Positions 37,401 through 49,401 of a stretch of 64,000 bases of DNA are shown here, piece after piece. The stretch is from Colius striatus. Lineage: Eukaryota; Chordata; Aves; Coliiformes; Coliidae. Position 1 is the first letter of the stretch. The number at the start of each line of letters is the position of its first letter. Location of the stretch: NCBI RefSeq assembly GCF_028858725.1, contig NC_084761.1:25636501-25700500 (forward strand), given 5' to 3'. Below the pieces are notes generated by a model. It had not been told where the DNA came from, ran no database searches, and saw nothing but the letters and a program-made list of their open reading frames with translations. Made by a program: the position numbers and the translations under genes.

Positions 37401-40400
37401 GATGCCTCGATTTTGTACAGCCTACACACTGATGTCATAAGAAAAGGCTAATACCTCTGAGGTGAGTCTCCTCATTTGTTTGTATTCCAGCAACAACAGT
37501 GGGAAATGTAACAATGGGGAAGAAATTTTAAAAATACGAACCTTGTATTAGGATCAACTGACATAAAATGTGCCATGTAACCTAGTGAAAGAAATTATCA
37601 ATATTCATTTAGTCTTTTTAAAAGAAATTAGTCATGTCAAAGTCCATAAATTGGTTCATAAACAGCTGTCATATTAACTTGAAAACTGTCAGATTATTCT
37701 GTCTGAAAAGTGGCAATTCAATTAGGAATGGAAATAACAGCTAAAATCCAGCATTCATCTTGGCCAGGACGCCCAGTGAATTTGACAAAACAGATTTCTG
37801 AGTACTCAATTATATGCATCCTTGCATGTATCATATATATGCATGCAACCATATGCACTAAACATGCTAGCCAGCCACCCTGATTGCATTTGATTCATTG
37901 ATATCATTAATTGCAATTGAGGGAAAGGATTTTGCCATTATTTGCTTACTGAATCTTTTGTTGTTTTTACAAGTGACTTCTTGACTTCAGTGAAATCACT
38001 CCAGGTGTGCAATTAGTCAGGATGAAAAACCTTAATATTTATGGCAATAAAGTGAATCACATATCTTTTTGTTATTTTTCCCTGGAGGGAGGCACTCCAA
38101 GACAATGTGTTTGTGATTGGTTGCAGTTGCTGAGGTAGTCTATGCAATAGTATCTTCTTTAAAGAAGAATAAAGAGTTTCATGGTAAGAGTTTGTGATAA
38201 AAGTTATATGAGTTTTAAAAATTGTTTCAGTTTTTCAGCCCTTTTGTCAGAAAGGAATTAATGTGAGGGTGAAACAGATCAGTGAGATTTTGTCTAGTTC
38301 CACAAAATTTTAGAGGAAGCAAATTTTGTTATAACCCTTAAATTGTCCAGACGCTTCAGAATAGCCTCAATTAGAACAACTACACTGAAAGGCTGGAGAA
38401 TAGTTGAAAGGAAGGTGCCAAACAGGGCAAAACTGCCTCTCTTTTCCTCTGGCCACTCCTTCATGTCCTGGGGACAGCAGGGCCCCAAGGGATGTGACAG
38501 TGTGGGATGGTATCAGGGGCCCAGGGCTGGATTGTGCCAAGCTGAGAAGTGGCCTGAGGAGTTTCCAGCAGAGCTGGCTGGAAATTGTCCAGTGTTACCT
38601 GTCGTGCATGGGCAGGCATGCTGGTGTGATGGTGATGGTCAGTTGGGAGACCCTGCCAGGAGAGTGAAATGGGGAGCTGGAAACTACTGTGAGGAGGGGA
38701 GAGTGCTAGGCAGAAAGTAAAGGAAAAGGTCTATGGAAAAACTCTGTAGTTTTCCATGGGATTGCTTGGGGAATGAGAAAATGGGCTTTGAAAGTCAAGA
38801 AAGGAGGCAGGGATTAAGAAGTGAGGAAAGGAAACCCAGCTATGGAGCACGTGGCTAAGAGCCATATTGAGATACAAAGGAAAAGTAGCCCAGAAGACAG
38901 AGCTTGGCACAAGGAGCTGAGGAAAGATTTAGAAACAGGCTAGAAACCTGTGCCTGACAGCACAGGAAGGGAAAGGAACAGGGTGGGGACAAAGGATGAG
39001 GAGACGAGACAGGCTGGGGGTGGAGGGTGGGGCAGACAAGAGAAGGGAAGATGAGTCTCTGCCTATTTCAGTGTCCTCCTGGTTTTCATTCCTTGATCTG
39101 GGGAAGATTGCACAGCCTTTCCCTTCCTCTACTGTCAGAAGATGCTGAAATCCACTGATAACATGCATATGACCCTTACTACGAGTCAACCTTTTACTGT
39201 TAATGTCACAGGGTAATTGTGGCTTGTGGCAAACACAGTAAGAGAAAGAAAGTCCAGCTTTCTCTCTATTATCAGCTTATAGCCCCTTTACAGTACCAAT
39301 AGAGAATTTGTAGGGCAGATTAACAACATTAACAGACCAGTAAGGCTTCAGACCAGTAATGACACTTGTAACTCCTGTTTGAGAGGAGACTCCCTTAAGT
39401 CTTTGTTGCTTGGAGTTTGCACCTTCAGCACTCTCTTTAAGATACAGCAGCTTTTCTTGCATGCCATCACAACATGACAGGGCTTTGTAGATATGTTTTC
39501 CTAAATGCCATCAGAAGTGTGACATGGCTGGAATTTGTGGTTGCAACAAGGCAGAATGGTCAGTAGCTGGCCATGTGACTGTCAGCACAAACCTCCCCTT
39601 TAGCATTTGCCAGTGGTTCTTTGACCAAGGTAACACATGGAGCCAATAGAACGTGAGCAGATCTTTCTCTTACCGCTGTCTGGGTTATCTGCTGTCACGT
39701 CTGTAAGAAGCGATAACTTTACATAGACATTTGATCTGTGGTGAAAGAGCAAAATATGTTTGCCCATCAATTTACTATTGCTGGGATAAAGGACTGTATA
39801 GCAACATACAAACCTTTTTTGCCCTTCAGATTGCTGTCAAAGATGGGCATGTTCTCACAAAATTTCCAACACGTGCTTGGTGGAAGATTGCACTTGATAA
39901 AGCTAATGAGGGTGTGACAAAGTGGTTTGTATAGGCATTCATTCTCTAATTTTTCCTGAGGGGGAAAATTAATGGAAACTAAACAGTGTTGCTTTGTGTA
40001 GAAAAAGACAGATAACTGAGAAATTTAACCTCCCAGATTCTTGGAAGTTGATTGCTGCAGGTCAAGTTTGAGATAATAGCCTGGACAGTGCTGGGAAAGT
40101 AATTTTTTTGGCAGGTAATGAATTCTATTCTGGCACTCAGACAGCAGATTATAGTTTTTTAAACTACTATGAAGAAATGCACGCTTAGCGTCACTCCAAG
40201 AAACAAACAAGATTTCACAAGAGCCAGCTGGCTGAAGTTGAACTTACAGTCATTGTAACTTCAGATATTGTAGGAGGTTTAGGTTTGTGTGCAGTCACGG
40301 CAAACTTAAGGACATATAGGGATGATTTCATAGTTGAGAAAGGGGAGAATTGCAGAAAGCATTTTACCCAAGCCAATCATTGCATGGATGGATACATTGG

Positions 40401-43400
40401 GGTGTGGTGGAGCAATAACAACTATATCCACCCCAGCGCTAAATGCTGCCTCAAACTCATTTGGGATAGTTCTCCCTCCCTAGAGCTAAAAGCTAGTACA
40501 GCACCAGGGACTGCGTAATTTATTTGCACTTTTGATATTTGCATTACAGGGCCTGCCTCTCAAATACTAGTGTGCTGATGTCCTGAACAGTAAACTGTAT
40601 TTGCAAGAGGTTTAATACGTTGACTGTGCTACTGGAATTTTGTTTGTGTTCTGCATGTGATGCTTGGTCTGTGCCCTGCTGATACATGTGTTATGCACTG
40701 GGGAGCCTTTCAGTGGGGCCTAGGTTTGGGGATCCATGGAAACCATCCTGAAACAAAGAGAAAACAAATGGGAGAGTTGTGACATTCCTTCTGGAATATT
40801 ATCAGTACAGATTGTTGCTGAGAGAGGGTTTTGGATTTTTATTCTTGCTATTTTCTACCTACCTATAGCTAAAACATTCTTCAGAAATGACACAGAACAA
40901 GATTTTGGTTTGAACAACTGGTAGAAAATAAATTAATGATGTAGTGAAATGACTTATTTACTTGTAACATCTCACTGATCTCACCTCTCCTTGCCCTTAA
41001 ATGATGAAAGCTGCACAATGTGGTAACCCGTGTTCCTTGGGAATACTCTGTCTTTGCTGTATTTCTCCACGAAGTTAGTTTGGCCTTGTACTAGAACACA
41101 CCAGTGAACGGAAAGAGTACTTTCCTCACCTCCACCTATATTTTAATTTCCATCTGCAGTCCTATGAAAAATTTTGCATTCTCTAGAATTAGCCCATATG
41201 GAAGGTATGACTCTTATGACCCTTATAAGACAAGAAACTAATTTAAAAGAGGATTAAAAAAGAGTCTGCAACAGTTCTTCCACTATTTCCAGATCACTTG
41301 CTAGGCAGCATAGCACACTGAGACAATTTTTGAGCCGGAGTGGTTTACAGTTGATGTGGAAATGTTTAAACTGTTAGAAGTGTTGCAAGTACTTGTAACC
41401 AGCTCTAGGTGGCCCTGTTTGGAGGGAGGGAGAAAGAGAGAACCACAAAAAGCGGATCTTCTTCGAGATCAGGTTGTTTGATTTCAGAGTATTTTTTCAA
41501 ATTGTCTTTTTTTATCGATGTTATCAGTCTATATAATGACATTTATTTTTTTAGCATGAGGCAATTTTGCTAATTTATGTGTATTACTCTGTGTAATGTG
41601 AATACAAAGACAAGGAGTGTGTATATGTGTTTGTATATACATCAGAGAGAGGGAGAGCGGTGATTTTGCTAATTTTGAACTCTAACCTCCATAAATATCT
41701 GTACTTGGAAGACTATTTCTTGTTTCTCCTAAGTTGAGGATACTACTGTATCTCTTGTATCTGCAACAGCTGTCACTGCTTCTAGACAGTTCAGTTCTTT
41801 CTCCAAGTGCAATCATTTTGGACTGTAACAAATTTGATTTACTTCCAATTTAAGCCTCACTGGATTGTTAGTTCTCTTATCTTCCTCCATCCTGTGCTGT
41901 TATGTTTCCAACATCAACCATTGTTAAGATAACGCAAACCAAGGCTTTGGCCATCTGTGGTCATATTTGGATTAAGCATATATTCATAAAATTTTACTTC
42001 AGAAAGACATTAACAACTGGTGCTTTACAGGAGTAAAGTACTCCTCTGTAATCAAAACTGTAAGAGGTTTATGAAAGGGAGGAAAGTTTTCTGTTGTTGA
42101 TGTCATTTCTTTCTACTATTTGTACCAGGAAAAAAGATGAAGAAGGAAGAAATAAGCTTTTGGGTTGTTTTGGTTTTTTTTAAATACGCATGAAGTGTCA
42201 TAAAGTCATCAGAGAGGTACATGAAAAGCTGAACTTCTCTGGCAGGGTTGGTGGGTTTTTTTTTTTAAATTGTGCAAGCTGGGTGGCTGTGCAAGAAGAC
42301 TCTGAGGGACTTAATAATCTGCCCATATACTGGAAATACAGAAACTTTTTCTCATAAAATGCACTTGAAAAAGTAGTTAAGCCAAACAACTTTTTATAGT
42401 CACTAATATTTATAAGAAAAATTTAGTCTGTTACAGACTTTGTGCATGCATTTAAGCTCCTGAATGAGCTTATGAATATTGACCCAGAATGTAAGTATCA
42501 GCTGGTGTTGGTTAAAGAACTCAGAGTTCTGGGGAATAAATTGCTATAGAATTCTTAAACTCATGTTCAGATTATGAAGAAAAGAAATATATTTAAAGTT
42601 AATCACTATTTTTTTCTCCTGAGAAATTTGTTACCTCAGACATAAATAATTCACTGAAAGATTAAGACTTCTTGTATCTAGATGACTGCCTGGACTGCCT
42701 GCGCAAGAGCTACTTTCTCACATCAAGGTTATCTTCCACTTCGAGGGAGGACTGAGGTGGATTTATTCAAGGACCGTCTACATCATGCCTATTTTGTGAT
42801 TTATTTTTCTAATCTGGGGGAAACATCTGGAGCAGAGAATTTTAAGATCCAGAAAGTTAGAAAAGAGAGCCTTCCTTAGTGCTAAGGATTAACTGAGTAA
42901 GACTGAATTAGAACTGCAACCCTTTGTCAGAGACATCTGGCTAAATCTTGGCTGTAAAGAAGGCTTCTTATCACTGCATTCTTGAGATTCAGGAGAGGGT
43001 GTGTGGTATAACATTGATATATATTGATGATTCGGGGAGCAGGGGGCTTACCCTAACTGAGGCACCGTGTGAGGCCAGGCAACATGGAGGCTCTTTCCTG
43101 CTCTGGCAGAGAGCTGGTGCTCCCCGGTGGGGTGTTACAGGCTGTCTGGCAGCTCCTGCCTCCCTTTAAAGTGAGGGCCAGGCTGTGTGCTGGCGCAGTG
43201 CTAAAGTCAGGGATACTCATGGAACATTTGGCCGCGAGTGTCAAACTCTTGCAGAGGACAATTGCCTTTGACAGTGAATGTCTGAGAATTTGGTGGGAGG
43301 CACTCAGCATCAGTATGTACTGGTGAAGAGAGAGGGATGTTTTTTCCACTGCTAGCTGAGCACTAGACAACACAGGAAGAACAGCAAAAGAGACACAGCT

Positions 43401-44204
43401 TATCCATCACTTTCTGGCTAATCGTTACTTGGATGTGCACCAAAGAGAGGGACTGGGAAGCCAAGAAAGCCAGAGAATCAAGAAGTGGACTGGAGGCCTG
43501 AGGCTGATGCTCCATCTCTAATAGTTTGGAAGGTGGATGAGCTGAGGTGTTCCTGTGTGTCTTTACTTTCCTGTAATATTAATTGCTTTTCAAAAGTAAG
43601 GGCTGATTTTGTTTTGGTTTAATTTTAAAGCAAATCAGGTCCTCCGTAGATTAATTTAGCACACTTTCCAAACACCACCTTCATGATACCCATGTGACCA
43701 AACACACTATGGAGACACAGTCCTGGCAAACTGTCAAGGACATACGGCTGAAGCCCCTCTAAGAGCAGCTTCCATTAAATCTTCTGGGGTTCTCATATGG
43801 CAGGATTTGTACTAGTAGCTGCTGGAGAGTCTGGGAAAGTTGCAGGCTAAATCTCCTGGACTTTGGATTAAAAATTAAAAACTGATGGAGCTGTCAGAAT
43901 TTGTTACTTCCAATGTGAAATATCTCAGAAATTACTCTTGCATTTTTAAAGGTTTTTCTGTAATCAGCCTAACAATATAATAGAGAGTTTGTTTTGTTTG
44001 GTTTGTTTTTTTCCAGATGTTCTGAGTATGATGCTACTGAGGATTTTGAGACATATAAGCATTGTGTATTGAATAAAGGCAATGTTGGGCCATAGAGATG
44101 GTCCACAGTTATCTACTGTTGGAATGGGTTGTTTGTCTTGTTTATGAAGTGCCTTTTGTAACCCTTGAGAGCAACACGTTCATCTCTCTAAGAGGTAAGC
44201 TGTT
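34459..44204. other. Non-coding stretch between the exon-like blocks and CR1 (e)
   Basis: No gene recognised. Small GC-richer islands at about 37.1-37.4 kb and 43.05-43.33 kb stand out from the AT-rich background; the first is followed by a perfect donor CTGAG/GTGAGT near 37459. Poly(T) run at 35020-35032. Confidence 0.4.
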
Positions 44205-44280
44205 CCTGTGAGAATTAGAGAGTAGAACTCGATGATCCTTATGGGTCCCTTCCAGCTTCAGATAGTCTATGACTCTATTA
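44205..44280 (+). mobile_element. Short CR1 3'-end remnant (e)
   Basis: ACTCGATGATCCTTATGGGT, CCCTTCCAGC and the terminal TCTATGACTCTATT are the degraded 3' end of an older CR1 copy, plus strand. Confidence 0.65.
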
Positions 44281-46559
44281 AAAGTGTATCTGATTACAAA
44301 ATAATGCAAGACAAACACAAAAAGGTAAGTAATTTAGATAAATCTTGGAGACTATTGTCTAACCTGTTACATTTATTTTTGAAGTAGACGGAAGGCAAGG
44401 TTTAGGGCATTTTAACATGGGTGATGTTTTACATGGGTCAAGAGAAGGCTTATGAAGGGGCTTGGAAGCAGGGATAATTAATGGTTTGGGTGGAGGGGAA
44501 GTAGCTGTATGGGTGTAATTGTGCACAGGATCTAAGTTGGGGAAGGGTGGTGGTAAGGATAACGTGGCCAAGGCCACAGGAAAGGAAAATGCCAGTGCCA
44601 AAATTGTTTTATTCAAAGTTAAGGGGAATATTAATGGCCTTATTAAGAGGTTGGAGTGCAGAAGAAAGTAAAATGGAGAAAATGAAAAAATTGTATGTTT
44701 TCCATTTGTAGAAGAGAAAGGAAAAATATATTCTTTTTTTAAATGAAGAAAACTGGCAGATCTTCAGGTGGGTGCAGATATCTTAGGGAGTATGACCTTT
44801 CATTTCAGCTCTGTTCTTTTTTTTCTAGGTCCTGCAGAGACAAGCCCAAATGACAAGCTTCTAAAGAGCTTTCAAACCCCATAATTTTACCGGTAGCCAC
44901 TTAAAACTGCACAAGTTTTTAAAGTATCTTTTGATAAGGAATTTGAGTTGATGACCTTACCCACCTTGCCTCTACTGGCCTAGGGGCCACAGCTCTGAAA
45001 ACTGAAATATCAGGTTTCTGACCTATGAAACATGGTGTTAAAGCTTCAGGTAGCTTGGTGCTGGGCCTTCCAGCTGGCCAAGGCTGTGCTCCTGAGGGGT
45101 GCTCCCAGGTTACAGAGGCTCCTGCCCTGCTGGCCAAATCCCAGTTCCCAGAAGATGGAGCGCTGACCTACAAGGTGCAGAAATGTGATTTCCCATGACA
45201 GTGCTCAGCACTGGATGTGTGAGAGCTGTCAACACCTTGCTGTGTGGGCAGGGGAAGATGGAGTTAGAAAAATGGTTAAGCTATGGATGTTTAATCTTTA
45301 GAAAAGTTTTTGAGTTTTTGTGTTGGTTTGTTTTATTTTTAATTCTTAACAGGTTTAATGGTGGCATTTTCACCTCTTCACCTACCCAAATCTACCTTTT
45401 AACTTCATCTACCTTCCAAGAAAGATGCAAAGACCTAATCCAAAGATGCTAAATGCTCTGAACACGGCTTCTGTTACAGAAGAAGAGCAAGAGGAATGGA
45501 GAAGGGTCTTTGGTGTTGGCTGCAACAGCCCAAAACTCCCAGTTACAGTGATAACAGTCAGATTTCCACGAGAAATAGAAGAAAGCATCGTAAATGATGG
45601 CAAGAAGCTGGAGAACATTAAGGGAGGTTACGTTCAGGAGCAGTGGAGCTCCACACGTGGAGAATGATGGCAGGCGTGTGACACTGGGCCGTGCCGACGG
45701 TGCTGCGAGGAGGCGGCTGGCTGACACGGGGGTGAACCTGTGTCTGCCCTGGGCTGGGCCATGCTATGCTCTGCCTGCTCCATTCATCATGGTTAAGCCT
45801 CTGGGGTCAGGGTGTGGGAAGCAGTGTAATTGTCACCGAGTGTGGTAAAGCATTACCATTTATAGCTTGCAAGGGGTCAGAGTTGGGAAGGGGAGTTGAC
45901 GGCAACAAAATTCCTTTACGTCTGTACTAGCAAAAAGAATATTGCAAATTGTTTAGACTGGACAGCGTGTCTTGCTTTGGCGTTTGTTTCTTCATGCAGA
46001 TTGCTCTATGTTGGCTCTGTGAAATTACAGGACTGGTGTTAGAGGTCCCAACAGGACCAGTGTTAGAGGTCCCAAGTGGGACTGCCCAAAGCTGCTTGTG
46101 CTGCCTGTGAAATGGTAGAGCTGCCTAAGGTACAGGAATGAACAGCCTATCGCTAGAGGAGGTTTGGGGCACAAACCGCAGGTTTAGAAACAAACCTCTT
46201 AATCCCATTTTGTTGTCAGCACAAGCTGTATTTGATGAGTTGATACGCTTTAGAAACTATATACGTGTTTTAGAAATACTTGTACTGTTATGCTGGCTGG
46301 TGTGGGAGGTCTCCTGTTGCCCTTTGCAGATGCCAGTCAATCAGTTTGCTACTGCTGAATATGAACAGAACTAGTTTCTCTCCGGAAAATGCACAAGAAG
46401 TGAAATGGTTACCACGTGGATTTTCACAGGTCAACCTACTTTTCATTAGATTGTGACTGAAACAATTTAATCCGATCCAGAGTTCACTGAACTTCTCCTG
46501 GTTTAAAATAACTCTCCAGTTATTTTATTCTTAAAACCAGAGGAGATGTCTGACCCTGA
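44281..46559. other. Intergenic sequence upstream of FGF2
   Basis: No gene recognised. Contains an imperfect 24-base tandem duplication (46030-46077). The TGA at 46557-46559 closes the FGF2 upstream frame. Confidence 0.4.
46030..46077. repeat. Two-copy 24-base tandem duplication
   Basis: GGACTGGTGTTAGAGGTCCC followed by ACA, then a second copy with 20 of 24 bases identical. Confidence 0.75.
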
Positions 46560-46763
46560 AGCTGGCCTGTTACTTGCATCGCACTTCCAGCACTGGCCGG
46601 CGGCGGGAGGCGATGGGCAGCACAGCCCTGCCGCGCTCTCGCGGAACGGCGCCCTGCAACTCGGGCTGGGCATCCCCCGAGACCGCCCGGCCCCGCAGCA
46701 CAGGTCCCGCTCACCCCGTTGCCCCGCCGGCAGCGGCGGCAGGGAGCGGTCTCGGCCCGTCGC

Positions 46764-46795
46764 GGGGGCGGTCGGGGGCGGGGCGGCGGCGGGGG
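46764..46795 (+). promoter_or_regulatory. FGF2: G-quadruplex-capable run in FGF2 5' region
   Basis: Four runs of four or five G (46764-46768, 46774-46778, 46780-46783, 46791-46795) are separated by loops of 5, 1 and 7 bases, which meets the usual G4 pattern. In human FGF2 mRNA, structured GC-rich leader elements affect choice among start codons. Confidence 0.6.
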
Positions 46796-46955
46796 CAGCC
46801 CGGTGCGGCGGCGGAGCCCGTCCCCGGCGTGCTCAGCTCTCCCCGGCCGTCCTCACGCCGGCCGGCAGCGCCGTTGCGCAGCTCCCGCGGACGGGACGGT
46901 GACCCGCGGCTGGCCGGGCAGGGCTTCGGGCGGGTGGCGGCGAGCCGAGGCGAGG

Positions 46956-47048
46956 CTGGACGGCCGCGGCAGGGGACGAGGCCGCCCGACGCTGGCGGCG
47001 GGGAGCGGCGGGGGCCCGGGCCGGCGGGGGCCCGCCGGGGCCCGGCGC
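46956..47048 (+). CDS. FGF2: FGF2 N-terminal extension from CUG codons
   Basis: The FGF2 frame stays open upstream of the AUG. CTG codons at 46956 and 46992 both have A at -3 and G at +4, a favourable context, and would add 31 or 19 residues. The added part starts with Arg-Gly repeats (DGRGRGRGRP), like the nuclear-targeting extension of mammalian high-molecular-weight FGF2. Use of these codons is inferred from the family; larger chick FGF2 forms are known. Confidence 0.6.
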
Positions 47049-47235
47049 ATGGCGGCGGCGGCGGCGGGGAGCATCACCACGCTGCCGGCACTGCCTGACG
47101 ACGGGGGCAGCGGCGCCTTCCCCCCCGGACACTTCAAGGACCCCAAGCGCCTCTACTGCAAGAACGGCGGCTTCTTCCTGCGCATCAACCCCGACGGCCG
47201 GGTGGACGGCGTCCGCGAGAAAAGCGACCCTCACA
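47049..47235 (+). CDS. FGF2: Fibroblast growth factor 2, exon 1 (partial gene)
   Basis: 62 codons plus one base from the AUG, encoding MAAAAAGSITTLPALPDD, then HFKDPKRLYCKNGGFFLRIN and DGVREKSDPH, nearly identical to chicken and human FGF2. The exon ends CACA/GTGAGT in phase 1, the known position before IKLQLQ. FGF2 is a secreted, heparin-binding mitogen that signals through FGF receptors and lacks a signal peptide, as here. The visible part covers the N-terminal arm and first strands of the beta-trefoil; the heparin-binding C-terminus is in exons 2-3 beyond the window. The full protein would be about 158 aa from the AUG. Start chosen by homology. Confidence 0.97.
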
Positions 47236-49353
47236 GTGAGTGTCCAGGGGGACGGGACGGGACTGGCCAGGGCCAGCACCGGTGCGGGCGGCCCCTCTGG
47301 CTGGAGCAGCGGGGCTCCCGAGAGGGGCCGCCACCTTGGCGGCCCGCCCGTCCTACTTCAAGCATCGGCGGGGAGCTTTGCTTAGAAAGCGTGAGTAAAT
47401 ATGCATACGCTCGTGTGTAAACAAACGCGATTGTGTGCAGATGTATAATGTATCCATACGACAGGCGGGTATCGCAGCCGCTGGCTCTACGACACGGGCT
47501 TCCCGTCGCCGGCCACCACATCGGTGGGATGTCACGGTGCAAGCTCCCGTTGGCATCTCCTCTTTCAACCTGCGGCGGTCCAGAGCTTGTCACTGCGCAC
47601 AGATTCGCGTACGTGTTTGAAGGTGTCCGAGTTTGTTTGCCTAGCTCTTAAACGGGAGCAGTGGCACTTGACTGCTTCGCACAGCAGTGGTAAATACATC
47701 AGTTGCATAAAGCTAGAAAGAAGGCGAATGGGGTTTTTTCCCCGGTGTAAGTCCTCATGAACAGGAGTACTCAGCGTACAAGTACTCTTAGGGAGAGAGT
47801 TGTAAGTCTGTTCAAGGAAGCAGAGTTTGCAACAAAGTACCCACCTTTTTGGCTTAAAACATCGCATACTGTGATATTTTTATTTTTCCAACTTAATTAC
47901 TGATGGATAAAATAAAACGTACAAATTCCAGCAGAACCAGTTTTTCCTCTGACACCTGATCTTTTGAGGAAGGAACAGGCTCCTAAGCTGGAAATACTGC
48001 CCATAGGATGGTTAGTGCTATCTGAGGGTCCCTGACCTGAGCTCTCCTCTGCCCATGGTGCCAGCTGCCCGCTCTCCAACAGTCAGTCTCACAGGGAGCT
48101 ATGCTGTCATAAGTGTAAGTGGGCAGATTGCTGTCAAACACAGGCTGTTTTTTGCCCCAGGAACAAAATGGCTTTTTGTGGACCTTAGAGTATTTTGAAT
48201 GTGTTCAGTATGGAGTTTTTGTGGACATAGCAGTGAGCTATTGGAATGCCCTTCAGGTATTTCCTTCAAAACAAGAGTTGCTCTATAGCTGTCTGTCGGG
48301 CAGATAGTCTCAATGGTCTGAGAAAACGTGTTACTGTATGATGCATGCTCCTCGACCAGGCAGGGGCTTGCTGGCCGCTGCTTGGCAGAAAGAGCAGGTG
48401 AAATACCTGACTGTGATCGTTGTCTGGTTTGCACCTGTACTCTGAGTGGTAGATGCGCAGTCGGCACCGAAGTCAGAACATAAAGAGGAGAAGGAAGTGA
48501 GGAAACAGACCAAAGATTCTTACTATTATTTTCCATTTTGGACATTTACCATTTGCAAAAAAGCTTTTCCAACAATTTCGAAGAAATACTGTAACAGGCT
48601 GTTCTGAAATAACAGTATTGCCAAGTTGGGCTTCAGTCTGAGGCTGTTTCATTTTGTGACTCTGGTAGAAACACTGTACATGTGATGGACTGAGGATTGA
48701 CGTGGAGCACTGTATTTTGGGGAAGTTAGCATCTTTTATTAGGCCGACTAGTGTTCATAGGTAAAGCTATAGGAAGCTTTCAGGTTTGATTTTAGGCATT
48801 TGTATCTCTTTCTGTCTCTGTCTGAGATACTGGTTTAAAGGGAAGTGTCATCGATGATGTGCTGGTAGTAACAAAATGTTTGTTGCCAATATAATGCAGT
48901 AAATTATTACATGTGAGATTTTTTAAATGCTGATGCCTAAAGCAAAGCATTAATTTACCATGTAGGTAAGTGGTTTGGCTTTTATCCATGCCAGTTACTG
49001 CTCAGGATCAAGTCTGCGCTGGAAAGCATGCAGTAATGTATTCAGCTTGCTTTACTGTTTTGTGTTTGGGAAATGTGGTAATTCTTACAGGAAAGAAGTC
49101 TCACTAGTTCATTGAACATGTCATCTCACCCCTGGAAGAAGCTATGAAAATAATGCTGGAAACGTGCTGCAAAGGGAAGTGATGTTGAGTTGGGCCAGAA
49201 GCTGCATTTCTGGTTGTTGCGATCGATGTCAGATTCTTGTCTTATTCAGTACTTTGCTTTTTTGGTGAAAAATGCCAGCAGTGGCATCTATTCTGTGCTC
49301 ACCTGGCTGGGCCAGCCACCCTGAGTGGTGATTGCAATCATCATTGTCATCTT

Positions 49354-49401
49354 TTTTATCATAGAGCTTCCCCATAATTTTATCGTAGAGCTTCCCTGTA
49401 A
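49354..49401. repeat. Two-copy 24-base tandem duplication
   Basis: TTTTATCATAGAGCTTCCCC plus ATAA, followed at once by a second copy with 21 of 24 bases identical. In FGF2 intron 1. Confidence 0.8.

Larger units (their letters stand above)
46590..47360. promoter_or_regulatory. FGF2: FGF2 CpG island and 5' region
   Basis: Very GC- and CpG-rich sequence around FGF2 exon 1, with GC boxes (GGGGGCGGGGC near 46775) and no TATA box near the start, as in mammalian FGF2. It includes a G-quadruplex-capable run and the in-frame upstream region. The exact transcription start is not visible. Confidence 0.85.

Noticed and set aside
46833-47279. Minus-strand open frame of 148 codons over FGF2 exon 1
   Set aside because: It is the mirror of the GC-rich FGF2 exon and has no independent protein features.
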